A stretch of DNA of 64,000 bases from Budorcas taxicolor (taxonomy: Eukaryota; Chordata; Mammalia; Artiodactyla; Bovidae), in the NCBI RefSeq assembly GCF_023091745.1, contig NC_068935.1, positions 21,869,775 to 21,933,774 of the forward strand. Direction: 5' to 3'. Position 1 is the first letter of the stretch. Every line of letters begins with the position of its first letter. Positions 32,366 to 43,385 of this stretch are shown here, piece by piece. The translations under genes and the position numbers were made by a program. Under the pieces are notes generated by a model. That model was given only the letters and a program-made list of their open reading frames with translations, made no database searches and was not told the origin of the DNA.

Positions 32366-34851
32366 TCCTATGTCTTGTGTTTGTACAACCTTCATACTAA
32401 TGTCAATTATTGTCCAACTGTTATTAGAGAGATAATTACAATGTAAATTACCTGCCTTCAAAAAGAATTTTATTAGATTTGATGAGGGATTTATTGTCTT
32501 TTAATTATACAAGAACTGATTTACAGAGAGGCATAGCTGAAGCACATTCAGCATAGCAGAATTAGACACTATTGCTTTTTATGTCAAAGCTACTTAAGCA
32601 GTAAAGGCAAATGCAGACAAAAAGCTCTGAGGAAGGTACAGAGTGCTAAGGCACAGTGTCTTCATTCTTAGTAATGTCAATACTAGTTGGATGACTCTAT
32701 GTATCCTATTTCTGCATAGAGCAACTGAAAACCTAAATATGTGAAGATAGGCTATATCTCCAGTGTCAAGTTAAAACTGTATATGGGCCCAAGCCCAGTC
32801 ATATATTGTTTCCACATTGCCCTTCTGACTCAGTAGGACCATGTGAAGCAGGCAGTACTGCCCCTAAGCATACTGATACTACCTCAATTTCTGTCTTGTT
32901 ACCACTGCTGAGTATTTAATCACAGCTCCCAAATACAGTTTCTTTTCTCAAACAAGAGAAACTGTCAAGTAGTTGAAGGACTGAATGTATTTTCAGGCTG
33001 GTCATAGGACTTCACCTGTTCGGGGAAAAGGAGCTCTTGAAAATAGTGATAAAACAGAAATCTCAGGCTTTGTTTGAGAGAATGCTACCTGCTTAGTATT
33101 GATATTATAACTATTTTTATAAAGAATGGTTGTAACTTTTCCTAGTCTTTAGGATGGAAGTGAAAAAGGAGTATAAATAATCCTTCACCTGGTCCTGCTA
33201 TAGACTCTAGAATATACTTGTAAGCCCTCTTAGGGATGAGGATTAAGGTACAGCTATGACCCAAGAACAAGGTAGACATAACTGACCCATACAAGGATTT
33301 TTTACTAAGAACTTTGCTGTCATTAGAACCACTTGAACTCAGGCAAGAATTGACCTACCATTCATTTCAGGATGGTATCGGGGCATGAAATGATTTTATG
33401 TACAGTTCATGTTGGTCTATCAAAGAGTCACTGTAAGCTTCCAGTTAAACATGGCAGAATAAATATGCATTAAGCTCTGCTCCCTCCTTAACTCCACTAC
33501 TAGGGTAAAAAGACATAAATCCACAGGCAAAAGGAAACAGCAGAGTAGCTGAAATGTTAACACAATTTTGGAAGCAGTAAACCAGATAAGCAAATGGGAA
33601 GTCATGGCAGAGGGGGAGAAAACTGAGAATTGTGAAGAAAAAAGGTAAATATAGCACCCTGCATCTCTCAGCTGTTCATAGTAGTTACTTAGTCCTAGTA
33701 AGTATATGATTCAAGAATTGAATATTGATTTAACCCAAAATAATTATATAAATCTACAGTAAGATGGGAGAAGCAGGTGTGTGTATGTGTGTGTGTGTAT
33801 AAGGGATGAGTGTTTCTTACAGCAGGAAGATGATAGAAAGTATAATAAAACTGAACATCAAAAAACATGAAAAAAAAAAACAAACAAACCATGAGCATGT
33901 TATCAGCAATCATGGAGGTAAATACCAAAAGAAATAGCTAAAGTAAGCATTTCCTATGGAAAGAGGAATCTGGAATGTGAAGCAGAGGAGCAGGGGAAAG
34001 CAGTTTTCTGGTATAAGACTTATAGACCAACAGTCCTATAAATAGTTTTAAATAATGTGAATGTATGAATTTAATCAAAAGCAATTGTTTTAAAAGCAAG
34101 GTAAAAAGTACAGAAAAGAGTAAAGGTCACATTTCCTTTGCTTCTTAGATAGATCGATAGAGAGATGACTTGTAGATACAGATTTATATTTTGCTCCTTT
34201 TGCATGGTCCTTTCTTTTATACTGTATGGAATTTTTCTTTGTGTGAAGGTGACTTTGAAATCAGTGGGAGGGTCTGACTTAAAGTTCTGCATGGGAGTGT
34301 TGCCTGACCTCTAGAATCTGACGCATGAATAGAAAGCAATAAGATGTCAAGCATACATGCTGTTTCTTTAGAAAGCAAGCACTCTTTCAAAGATGTTGTG
34401 GTAAGTAATGGACCATTAGCCAGAAATTTCATTTATAGAACATCATAACAGTCAACTGGTCATGTTAACAAATGCCTCTGGATCATGTTGATGGTGCTAT
34501 TATGTTTTTTGTTATTAACATTTAAGAACCCAGCTTAAACTTATTTTCTGGTATAAAATAAGCTTGCTCTCTTCAAAGAAAACTATTTTTTTGTTGTTTA
34601 GGAAAATTGCAGTTGTTCATAACTATACTAGAACATATATCTTAAGAGATTTATTTATTTTTTGGCATACACTTCCACTTCTAAAAATTTACCTTTAAAT
34701 AAACATAGTTTTCAGTTTTTTTGAAGAACTGTTTTTCCGTATAAAAGTTTTCACTTAGACCCTTTGAATTAATTATCTCTGTGACCCTTGTTTAGTCCCT
34801 GTGTCCAATTATATTTAATTAGGCAATTTTTTTTTTCTTTTTATGAACATT
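32366..34851. other. Longest repeat-poor stretch of the window
   Basis: About 2.5 kb without a repeat I can name. Simple sequence only: a (TG)n tract at 33776-33799 and an A10 run at 33871-33880. Open frames are at most about 77 codons, mostly in low-complexity composition, and none shows a known domain, splice-site pattern or codon bias I can defend. It could hold ancient unrecognised repeats or regulatory DNA. Confidence 0.5.
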
Positions 34852-35040
34852 CAGTTCACTTCAATCACTCAGTGGTGTCCGAATCTTTTCAACCCATGGA
34901 CTGCAGCAGGCCAGGCTTCCCTGTCCATCATCAACTGCTGGAGACTACTCAAACTCATATCCATTGTGTTGGTGATGCCATCCATCCATCTCATCCTCTG
35001 TCAGCCCCTTCTCCTCCCGTCTCCAGTCTTTCCCAGCATC
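34852..35040 (-). mobile_element. Short BovB 3' end (antisense)
   Basis: Only the last ~190 bp of BovB: tail at left (TTCAGTTCACTTCAATCACTC) and truncation at TTTCCCAGCATCAG on the right, where the tail of another antisense BovB begins at once. The two lie in tandem, same strand. Confidence 0.88.
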
Positions 35041-36626
35041 AGTTCAGTTCAGTTCAGTTCAATCGCTCAGTTGTGTCCGACTCTTTGCGACCCCATGAAT
35101 CGCAGCACACCAGGCCTCCCTGTCCATCACCAACTCCCAGAGTTCACACAGACTCACGTCCATCGAGTCAGTGATGCTATCCAGCCATCTCATCCTCTGT
35201 CGTTCCCTTCTCCTCCTGCCTGCAATCCCTCCCAGCATCAGAGTCTTTTCCAATGAGTCAACACTTTGCATGAGGTGGCCAAAGTACTGCAGTTTCAGCT
35301 TCAGCATCAGTCCTTCCAATGAATCCCAGGGCTGATCTCCTTCAGAATGGACTGGTTGGATCTCCTTGCAGTCCAAGAGACTCTCAAGAGTCTTCTGCAA
35401 CACCACACTTCAAAAGCATCAATTCTTCGGTGCTCAGTTTTCTTTATAGTCCAACTCTCACATCCATACATGAATACTGGAAAAACCATAGCTTTCACTA
35501 GATGGACCTTTGTTGGCAAAGTAATGTCTCTGCTTTTGAATATGCTGTCTCAGTTGGCCATAGCTGTTCTCCCAAGGAGCAAAAATCTTTTAATTTCATG
35601 GCTGCAGTCACCATCTGCAGTGATTTGGGAACCCCCAAAAATAAAGTCTCTCACTGTTTCCACTGTTTCCCCATGAAGTGATGGGACTGGATGCTATGAT
35701 CTTAGTTTTCTGAATGTTGTATTTTAAGCCAGCTTTTCACTGTCCTCTTTCACTTTTATCAAGAAAGAGGCTCTTTAGTTGCTCTTCACTTTCTGCAATA
35801 AGGGTGGTGTCATCTGCATATCTGAAATTATTGATATTACTCCTGGCAATCTTGATTCCAGCTTGTGCTTCATCCAGTCCAGCATTTATCAGCATGTACT
35901 CTGCATATAAGTTAAATAAGCATGGTGACAATATACAGTCTTGACATACTCCTTTCCCAACTTGGAAACTGTCTGTAGTTCCATGTCCAGTTCTAACTGT
36001 TGTTAATTGACCTGCATACAGATTTCTCAAGAGGCAGGTCAGGTGGTCTGGGATGCCTATCTCTTTCAGAATTTTCTACAGTTTGCTGTGATCCACACAG
36101 TCAAAGGCTCTGGTGTAGTCAATAAAGCAGAAGTAAATGTTTTTCTGGACCTCTCTTGCTTTTTCAGTGTTCCAGTGGATGTTGGCAATTTGATCTCTGG
36201 TTCTTCTGTCTTTTCTAAATCCAGCTTGAACATCTGGAAGTTCATGGTTCACATATTGTTGAAGCCTGGCCTAGAGAATTTTGAGCATTATTTTGCTAGC
36301 CTGTGAGATAAGTGCATTTGTGCAGTAGTTTGAGCTTTGTTTGCCATTGCCTTTCTTTGGGATTGGAATGAAAACTGACCTTTTCCAGTCCTGTGGCCAC
36401 TGCTGAGTTTTCCAAATTTGTTGGCATATTGAGTGCAGCACTATCACAGCATCATCTTCTTTCTATAGTTCTTCTGTGTATTCTTGCTTAGTATCTTCTG
36501 CTTCTGTTAGATCCATACCGTTTCTGTCCTTTATTTTGCTCATCTTTGCATGAAATGTTCCCTTGGTATCATTAATTATCTTGAGATCTCTAGTCTTTCC
36601 CATTCTATTGTTTTCCTCTCTTTCCA
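35041..36626 (-). mobile_element. BovB LINE (antisense), left arm of large inverted repeat
   Basis: 3' tail at 35041 (repeated TTCAG), RT with an intact YADD (antisense, 35820-35809), linker, and 5' end near 36626 touching the 5' end of the sense BovB at 36627. It lacks about 180 bp of linker sequence between 36468 and 36472 relative to the partner. Minus frame 36030-35737 carries shared private residues with the partner, such as QLTTVRTG and SLFLDKSER. The distal 3' ~390 bp is of a different, younger-looking BovB type (block CCTGGGATTCATTGG) than the partner. Frames are broken; it is inactive. Confidence 0.94.
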
Positions 36627-38803
36627 TACAGTCAGCAAAAACAAGCCCAGGAACTGACTGTGGCTCAGATCATGAACTCCTTATTGCAAAATTCAGACTT
36701 AAATTGAAGACAGTAGGGAGAACCACTAGACCATTCAGGTATGACCTAAAACAAATCCCTTATGATTATACAGTGGAAGTGACAAATAGTTTCAAGGGAT
36801 TAGATCTGATAGACAGAGTACCTGAAGAACTATGGACAGAGATTCATGACACTGTACAGGAGGCAGGGATCAAGACTATCCCCAAGGAAAAGAAATGCAA
36901 AAAGGCAAAATGGTTGTCTGAGAAGGCCTTAGAAATAGCTGAGAAAAGAAAAGACACAAAAGGCAAAGGAGAAAAGGAAAGATATACCCATTTGAATGCA
37001 GAGTTCCAAAGAATAGCAAGGAAAGATAAGAAAGCTTTCCTCAGTGATCAGTGAAAATAAATAGGGGAAAACAATAGAATGGGAAAGACTAGAGTTCTCT
37101 TCAAGAAAATTAGAGATACCAAGGGAACATTTCATGAAAAGATGGGCACAATAAAGGACAGAAATGGTATGGACCAAACAGAAGCAGAAGATATTAAAAA
37201 GAGGTGGCAAGAATACACAGATGTATACAAAAAGATCTCCATGATGCAGATAACCACAATAGTGTATGATCACTCACCTAGAGCCAGACATCATGGAATG
37301 TGAAGTCAAGTTGGCCATAAGAAGCAGCACTACAAACAAAGCTAATGGAGGTGATGGAATTCCAGTGGAGCTATTTCAAATCCTAAAAGATGATGCTGTG
37401 AAAGTGCTGCACTCAATATGCTAGCAAATTTGGAAAACTCAGCAGTGACCACAGGACTGGAAAAGGTCAGTTTTCATTCCAATCCCAAAGAAAGGCAATG
37501 CCAAAGAAGGCTCAAATTACTGTACAATTGCACTCATCTCACAGGCTAGCAAAGTAATGCTCCAAATTCCCCAGGCAAGGCTTCAACAGTACATGAACCA
37601 TGAACTACCAAATGTTCAAGCTGGATTTAGAAAAGACAGAAGAACCAGAGATCAAATTGCCAACATCCACTGGAACACTGAAAAAGCAAGAGAGGTCCAG
37701 AAAACATTTACTTCTGCTTTATTGACTACACCAGAGCCTTTGACTGTGTGGATCACAATAAACTGTGGAAAATTCTGAAAGAGATGGGCATCCCAGACCA
37801 CCTGACCTGCCTCTTGAGAAATCTGTATGCAGGTCAATTAACAACAGTTAGAACTGGACATGGAACTACAGACAGGTTCCAAGTTGGGAAAGGAGCATGT
37901 CAAGGCTGTGTATTGTCACCGTGCTTATTTAACTTATATGCAGAGTACATGCTGATAAATGCTGGACTGGATGAAGCACAAGCTGGAATCAAGATTGCCA
38001 GGAGTAATATCAATAATTTCAGATATGCAGATGACACCACCCTTATTGCAGAAAGTGAAGAGCAACTAAAGAGCCTCTTTCTTGATAAAAGTGAAAGAAG
38101 ACAGTGAAAAGCTGGCTTAAAATACAACATTCAGAAAACTAAGATCATAGCATCCAGTCCCATCACTTCATGGGGAAACAGTGGAAACAGTGAGAGACTT
38201 TATTTTGGGGGGTTCCCAAATCACTGCAGATGGTGACTGCAGCCATGAAATTAAAAGATTTTTGCTCCTTGGGAGAACAGCTATGGCCAACTGAGACAGC
38301 ATATTCAAAAGCAGAGACATTACTTTGCCAACAAAGGTCCATCTAGTGAAAGCTATGGTTTTTCCAGTATTCATGTATGGATGTGAGAGTTGGACTATAA
38401 AGAAAACTGAGCACTGAAGCGTTGATGCTTTTGAAGTGTGGTGTTGGAGAAGACTCTTGAGAGTCCCTTGAACTGCAAGGAGATCCAGCCACTCCATCCT
38501 AAATGAAATCAGTCCTGAATATTCATTGGAAGGACTGATGCTGAAGCTGAAACTCCAATACTTTGGCTACCTGATGCGAAGAACTAATTCATTATAAAAA
38601 CCCTGATGCTGGGAAAGATTGAAGGTGGGAGGAGAAGGGGCCGATAGAGGATGAGCTGGTTGGAAAGCATCACTGACTCAATGGATATGAGTTTGAGTAA
38701 ACTCCAAGAGTTGGTGATGGACAGGGAGCCGTGCATGCTGCTGTCCATGGGGTTACAAAGATTTGGACATGATTGAGCAACTGAACTGTACTGAACTGAA
38801 GTA
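36627..38803 (+). mobile_element. BovB LINE (sense), right arm of large inverted repeat
   Basis: Starts in the endonuclease C-terminus (ATACAGTCAGC), with the GSDH catalytic motif at 36662-36673, then linker, RT with YADD at 38024-38035, C-terminal block and GAACT tail to 38803. Stops at 37052-37054, 37422-37424 and 37446-37448 kill the ORF. The 3' part has the older BovB signature (AAATCAGTCCTGAATATTC). From 37605 to 38412 it is about 98% identical by hand count to the inverted partner at 36240-35432, while sequence on both sides of that tract is only about 85-88% alike. Confidence 0.95.
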
Positions 38804-39360
38804 TATTTTTTAAAACCAGGAAAAAGGGACACAGAGAGTGCCTTGTCAGATAGTGATATAGCTGGTCTTTGAATCCAGGCAGTGGGTACCTGAAGCCATG
38901 TTCTTCATTATTTTGTTTTTCTTTCTCATGGATCATCATCCTAAGCTTGTGATATCTAACTGCTTGGGAAAATCTCTTAGGACTCGAAGGACCTGAAGAA
39001 GGAGAAGAATGTTAATTACAATTTGTTTAGAGAAATTCCTCAAACTATACTTGTCCCTCCTTTCCTCTTTCAATTTCCCAAATTTCATTCCAGCTGAAAC
39101 AAATAAGCAAATATACAAACAAACAAAAATCAAGAAATCACCAGTCTAGGGTAATAGAATCTTATTGATAAATTGAAACAGAATAATTACTTGGGATGCA
39201 GTTTGTATCATTTATGCTGTGATCTTAGAAAGACAAAAACCCAGGCCACATTTGTGTCAAAGGGACTTCAAAAACTGAAATGGAATTCTTAGAACATAAG
39301 GAAATCTTGACCACTGAAGATTAGAACAATCTTCTATAATTAAAAGGAATATACTTTGGG
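38804..39360. other. Apparently unique sequence
   Basis: About 560 bp with no recognised repeat or gene between a BovB and a SINE pair. Short AAACAAACAAAC-like runs occur near 39110-39127. Confidence 0.45.
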
Positions 39361-39563
39361 TTTTCCCTGGTAGCTCAGATGGTAAAGAATCTGCCTGCAA
39401 TGTAGGAATCCGGGATTCGATCGGGTGGGGAGGGTCCCCTGGAAAAGAGAGTGGCTACCCACTTCGGTATTCTTGTCTGGAGAATTCCATGCACAGAGGA
39501 GCCTGGCGGGCTACATACCATGGGATCGCTGAGTCGGTAATGACTGAATGACTAATACACATG
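39361..39563 (+). mobile_element. Bov-tA SINE, left member of tail-to-tail pair
   Basis: TTTTCCCTGGTAGCTCAGATG head through to GACTGAATGACTAATACACA. The B-box region is altered (GGGATTCGATCGGG). The next SINE begins ~10 bp later in the opposite orientation. Confidence 0.92.
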
Positions 39564-39573
39564 CTTTGGTTAG

Positions 39574-39779
39574 TGAGTGAAGTCGCTCAGTCGTGTCCGA
39601 CTTTTTGTGACCCCATGGACTGTAGCGTACTAGGCTTCTCCGTCCATGGGATTTTCCTGGCAAGGGCACTGGAGTTTGTTGCCATGTCCTTCTCCAGGGG
39701 ATCTTCCCAACCCAGGGATTGAACCCAGGTCTCCTGCATTGCAGACTGACACTTTATCATCTGAGCCATAAGAAAGCTC
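39574..39779 (-). mobile_element. Bov-tA SINE (antisense), right member of tail-to-tail pair
   Basis: AGTGAAGTCGCTCAGTCGTG at left, head ending ATAAGAAAGCTCC at right. With the preceding copy it forms an inverted repeat of about 200-bp arms separated by about 10 bp. Confidence 0.93.
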
Positions 39780-39998
39780 CGTATCTCATCCCAAATGACT
39801 TTCTCCACCTATTAACTTGCCTGAGGTCACATTTTTAGACATCATCCCTTTGGAAAAAGACAGTACTATTTCCAGGCATTAAACAAGTACTATTTTAGCA
39901 TCTTAAAGTATGTGAAACTATTAGATGACTCGACTCTGTTTTCTGAGAAAAATGCTCGCTCAGAGGCAAAGGCTGTTGTTATGGTGTCAGGTGAAAGA

Positions 39999-40014
39999 TG
40001 ATGGTGTAACTTTA
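39999..40014. repeat. Target-site duplication, left copy
   Basis: TGATGGTGTAACTTTA; matched at 40176-40191 by TGATAGTGTAACTTTA (15 of 16), flanking a CHR-type SINE. Confidence 0.88.
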
Positions 40015-40175
40015 TTTTTTTTAATATTTATTTATTTATTTGGCTTTGCCGGGTCTTAGTTGTGGCATGCAAACTCTTAGTTGTATCATATCTGGTTCCC
40101 TGACCAGAGATTGAACCCAGGACAGCCAGCATTATGAGCACAGAGTCTTAGCCACTGGACCACCAGGGAAGTCTC
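40015..40175 (-). mobile_element. CHR-type tRNA-derived SINE (antisense)
   Basis: Poly-T/TATTTATT-rich tail at left, then GGCTTTGCCGGGTCTTAG, then GAGATTGAACCCAGGACAGC and the head GGACCACCAGGGAAGTC at right. This is the CHR family shared by cetartiodactyls, older than Bov-tA. The 16-bp flanking duplication fixes its ends. Confidence 0.88.
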
Positions 40176-40191
40176 TGATAGTGTAACTTTA
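40176..40191. repeat. Target-site duplication, right copy
   Basis: TGATAGTGTAACTTTA immediately after the CHR SINE head. Confidence 0.88.
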
Positions 40192-40324
40192 AATCTTGCA
40201 CATTTTTTCTGTGTTCAAGTCCTTCCTAGAGTTGATTTATATTGCAAAACATCACGGAGTCATCAAACAGTAGCCTATATTTCTCTCATAAAGTTCTATA
40301 AAGGATGTCTTTATTCATTATACA

Positions 40325-40690
40325 TTTAATGTCTTTGCAGCATTGTTTGTAATAATAGCAAAACAATCTATGCCTTCAAAAAAGAACTGGTTAGATAAAT
40401 TTTGGTATGTACACAAAGCAGTTGTAAAAGAGAATGATAAACACTTCATGTACTAAAAACTGAACAACTGCCAACATACCTTAAAATAAGAGAAAGGAAT
40501 AAGTCAGTGTAGTGTTAATTGTATGCCATTTTATTGTAAGAAAGGGATGAAATGAGACTATGTATTCATATTTTCTTCTTTTTGAGTAAAGAATCAACTT
40601 GGAGGTAAATAAGCAAGGGATGGGGCAGCAGGGGGAAATGACTAAACTGGGGCTGGGTAGGAGACCAACTTCTCAAATTATTTTGAACAT
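40325..40690 (+). mobile_element. Old L1 3' UTR fragment (sense)
   Basis: TTTGCAGCATTGTTTGTAAT, then AGAACTGGTTAGATAAATTT and TTGGTATGTACACAAAGC follow the order of an old L1 3' end in sense. Strongly diverged; right limit approximate. Confidence 0.65.
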
Positions 40691-40849
40691 CATGAAAGAA
40701 TCACTTATTAAAAATTTTAATAAGTGAAAATCCTACCTAAGAATAGAATTCCTGCAAACAAAGCAGTATGGTCTGGGGGCAAGTGTCCTCTACTTAGAAT
40801 TGTAATATCTATGAGAATATAAAATAATTTAAGAGTTACTGAAATGTGC

Positions 40850-40975
40850 TGTTAGAGAGTTGTGTTGAATGTGGACTCTGAAGACTAACCGCCAGGGACA
40901 AAATCCTGGCTGTCCAGTTGGATGATGTATGTAAAAAACACTTGGCACAAGGTGAATGCTCATTATAAAATGAAA
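40850..40975 (+). mobile_element. MIR SINE fragment (sense)
   Basis: GTGGACTCTGAAGACTAACC, CAAAATCCTGGCTGTCC and CTTGGCACAAGGTGAATGCTC are decayed MIR blocks in sense order. Confidence 0.6.
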
Positions 40976-41374
40976 ACTTGTATTTTAAAAAGAACATTAG
41001 GGGTATTTTATATCCTATTGTAAGAACAATCAGAATAATCATTTTGGAAAGGGTGAACTTAAGTGTGTGCAATATAATTTAAATTTCAAAAGTGATTGGC
41101 ATACATGGAACTAATGTTGGGGTCAGAAGCTATTAATAGCTGACATTGTGATTTCTTCCATGAGTCCCTTATTGAACTCTAGTTTAATGCCTTTTCCTAC
41201 AACCATCCAAGTTGCCAAATTGTTATCTGCAAACTTACAAACCATTTCTGAGGAGAACTATTTCCATGTTGTTATGTTTGTCAGCTTACAGTCCTACCTT
41301 ATTATAGCCCAAATGAATCTTATGTTTCATGGTGATTGTGGTCTCTATAGCACCTGTGCTGACAACAGCTTAAT
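40976..41374. other. No feature recognised
   Basis: About 400 bp without a nameable repeat. The longest frame (41148-41381, 77 codons) has no recognisable domain. Confidence 0.4.
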
Positions 41375-41475
41375 AAGATGAGTACTTGATTAAAAACATA
41401 AAGGTTATATGAAAACTCTGTGCTATTTTTCCAAATTTTCTATAAATCTAAAATTATTTTGAAATAAAAAGTTAA
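41375..41475 (+). mobile_element. Old L1 3' terminus (sense)
   Basis: CTGTGCTATTTTTCCAAATT, TCTATAAATCTAAAATTATT and TTGAAATAAAAAGTT form the classic last ~70 bp of an old L1. Confidence 0.72.
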
Positions 41476-41485
41476 TATATATAGG

Positions 41486-41539
41486 TTCACAAAATAGGGA
41501 TATACAAATGCTACAAATGCTATATCCCTATTTTGTGAA
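41486..41539. repeat. Perfect 19-bp inverted repeat at BovB 5' junction
   Basis: Arm TTCACAAAATAGGGATATA (41486-41504) and its exact reverse complement at 41521-41539 flank a 16-nt loop. The right arm abuts the first BovB base. The target duplication (41500-41513) overlaps the end of the left arm, so the extra 26 nt between it and the BovB look like fold-back filler. Confidence 0.9.
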
Positions 41540-42040
41540 GCTATGAAGAACCTAGAGAGTGTATTAAAAAGCAGAGACATCACTTGCTGACAAAGGTCTG
41601 TATAGTCAAAGCTATGGTTTTTCCAGTAGTCATGTACGGATGTGATAGTTGGATCACAAAGAAGGCTGAGCACTGAAGAATTGATGCTTTTGAATTATGG
41701 TGTTGGAGAAGACTCTTGAGAGTCCCTTGGACAGCAAGGAGATCCAACCAGTCCATCCTAAAGGAAATCAGTCCTGAATATTTATTGGAAGGACTTATGC
41801 TGAAGCTGAAGCTCCAATACTTTGGCTGCCTGATGTGAAAAGCCAACTCATTAGAAAAGACCCTGATGCAGGGAAAGATTGAGGGCAGAGGAGAAGGTGG
41901 GGCAGAGGATGAAATGGTTGAATGGCATACCTGACTCAATGTTTGAGCAAACTCTGGGAGCTAGTGAAGGACAGGGAAGCCTGGCATGCTGATATCCATG
42001 AAGTTGCAAAGAGTTGGATGTGATTTAGCATCTGAACAAC
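41540..42040 (+). mobile_element. BovB LINE 3' fragment with TSD
   Basis: About 500 bp from GCTATGAAGAACCTAGAGAG, past the RT core, to a degenerate tail (GATTTAGCATCTGAACAAC). It is of the older BovB type (AAATCAGTCCTGAATATTTA). ATATACAAATGCTA at 41500-41513 and at 42048-42061 is an exact 14-bp target duplication. Confidence 0.92.
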
Positions 42041-42074
42041 AATGATAATATACAAATGCTATACAACATAAGAT

Positions 42075-42272
42075 ATTTCCGAGCTACTGTATAGCACAAG
42101 AAGGTCAGTTTAGTGCTCTGTGATGACCTAGATGGGTGGGATGGGAGAGAAGTGGAGATTCAAGAGGAAGGGGATATATGTATACATATAGTTGACTCAC
42201 TACATTGTACAGCAGAAACTAACAAAACATCATAGAGCAATTACACTCTAATAAAAAATAAAATATTATTAA
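42075..42272 (+). mobile_element. L1 3' UTR terminus (sense)
   Basis: GAGCTACTGTATAGCACAAG, GATGACCTAGATGGGTGG and CATTGTACAGCAGAAACTAAC lead to a CTCTAATAAAAAATAAAA tail near 42265. A ruminant-type L1 3' end, 5'-truncated. Confidence 0.85.
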
Positions 42273-42289
42273 GCTCATTACTAACCATG

Positions 42290-42600
42290 GAAAGTAAATT
42301 AAAACAAACATGAGATGCTATTACTCATAAAGACTATCAAGTGTTAGAATGTAGAGAAATAGGAACTCATACAATGATGTGGGAAAATAAGTTGGTATAT
42401 TCTCTTTGGAAAATGATTTGGCAATATTTAGAAAAGTTGAAGTTATAGTGACACTATGATTTAGCAAATGCACCCTTAGGCATACACCCTGGAGAAACTA
42501 TATTCAAGAAGGTTTATAGCAGCATTGTTCATGATAGCCCAGAAGGGGAAACAACCCAAATCCATCCACAACAGAAGAGATAATAGGTTGTTTTGATGGA
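42290..42600 (+). mobile_element. Old L1 ORF2 end / 3' UTR, segment 1
   Basis: ATGAGATGCTATTACTCATA, then AAATGATTTGGCAATATTTA, then GGTTTATAGCAGCATTGTTC follow the order of an old L1 at the ORF2-3' UTR border. It resumes at about 42950. Confidence 0.7.
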
Positions 42601-42604
42601 TGGC

Positions 42605-42945
42605 ATTATAGTCAAGATATCTATTATTCCCTCCTGAGTCTGTCCCCATGGGTGGATATTACTTCTCATCCTATTTCTATCAGGCTTGGCTATGGGATTT
42701 GCAAAGAAATGCGAGTGAATATGGTGCTTGCTAGAAACTCACTGTGCAAACTTCCATCTTTCTCCTTTACCTTTCAGAGAGAGCAGTGATGATGTATATA
42801 AGGTCTGCTTTTCCAGCATGGGTCTTTTATAAAGCAGAAGAGCAACCAGACTGCAAAGAAAATACAATTATGAGAAAAAAAAATTTTGTTTCTGAAAGAT
42901 CTTAAAAATTTGGGAGTTGTTTGTTAAAGCTGACTAATATGACTG
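42605..42945. mobile_element. Possible old LTR inserted in L1
   Basis: The block between two colinear L1 pieces includes CAGGCTTGGCTATGGGATTT and ends GCTGACTAATATGACTGT, which resembles a decayed MaLR-type LTR. No coding sequence. It is placed mainly because it interrupts the L1; the family is a guess. Confidence 0.35.
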
Positions 42946-42949
42946 TAAT

Positions 42950-43385
42950 ATGTTCAGGCCATAAAGTATTATATAGCAATGAAAACAATTGAACTAATGG
43001 TACAGCCAAAAATGAATAATTTAACATATATGACATTGAGTTAAATAAGCAAGTTCAGAAGAAAATGTAGAGAACATTCCATTTACAAAAGTCCAAAACC
43101 AGGCAAAAGTAAACTATACTGCTTAGGAATGCAGACTTAAATAGTACAATTATAAAGAAAAAGGAATGACTTTATCATAAAAATAAGTATAATGGTTACT
43201 TCCAGGGGAACAGCAGGTGGATATGGTTGGAGAGAGAAATGAAAGGGGTTTCTGGGGCATTGACAGTGTTTTATTTCTAGGTCTGGCTATTCAGATATTG
43301 GCTTTATAATTAGTCTTTAACTATTCATATATTTTATGCGCTCTTATCTATGCATTTTCCTCTCAGTTTAAAAAAAATAAATATT
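42950..43385 (+). mobile_element. Old L1 3' UTR, segment 2
   Basis: TTATATAGCAATGAAAACAATTG, CATTCCATTTACAAAAGTCC, then TGGTTACTTCCAGGGGAAC continue the L1 3' UTR in order. It ends near an AT-rich run at 43378-43400. Confidence 0.68.

Noticed and set aside
34788..35256. 128- and 137-codon overlapping forward frames
   Set aside because: Antisense of two BovB 3' ends; two frames open over the same bases is a known trait of this tail.
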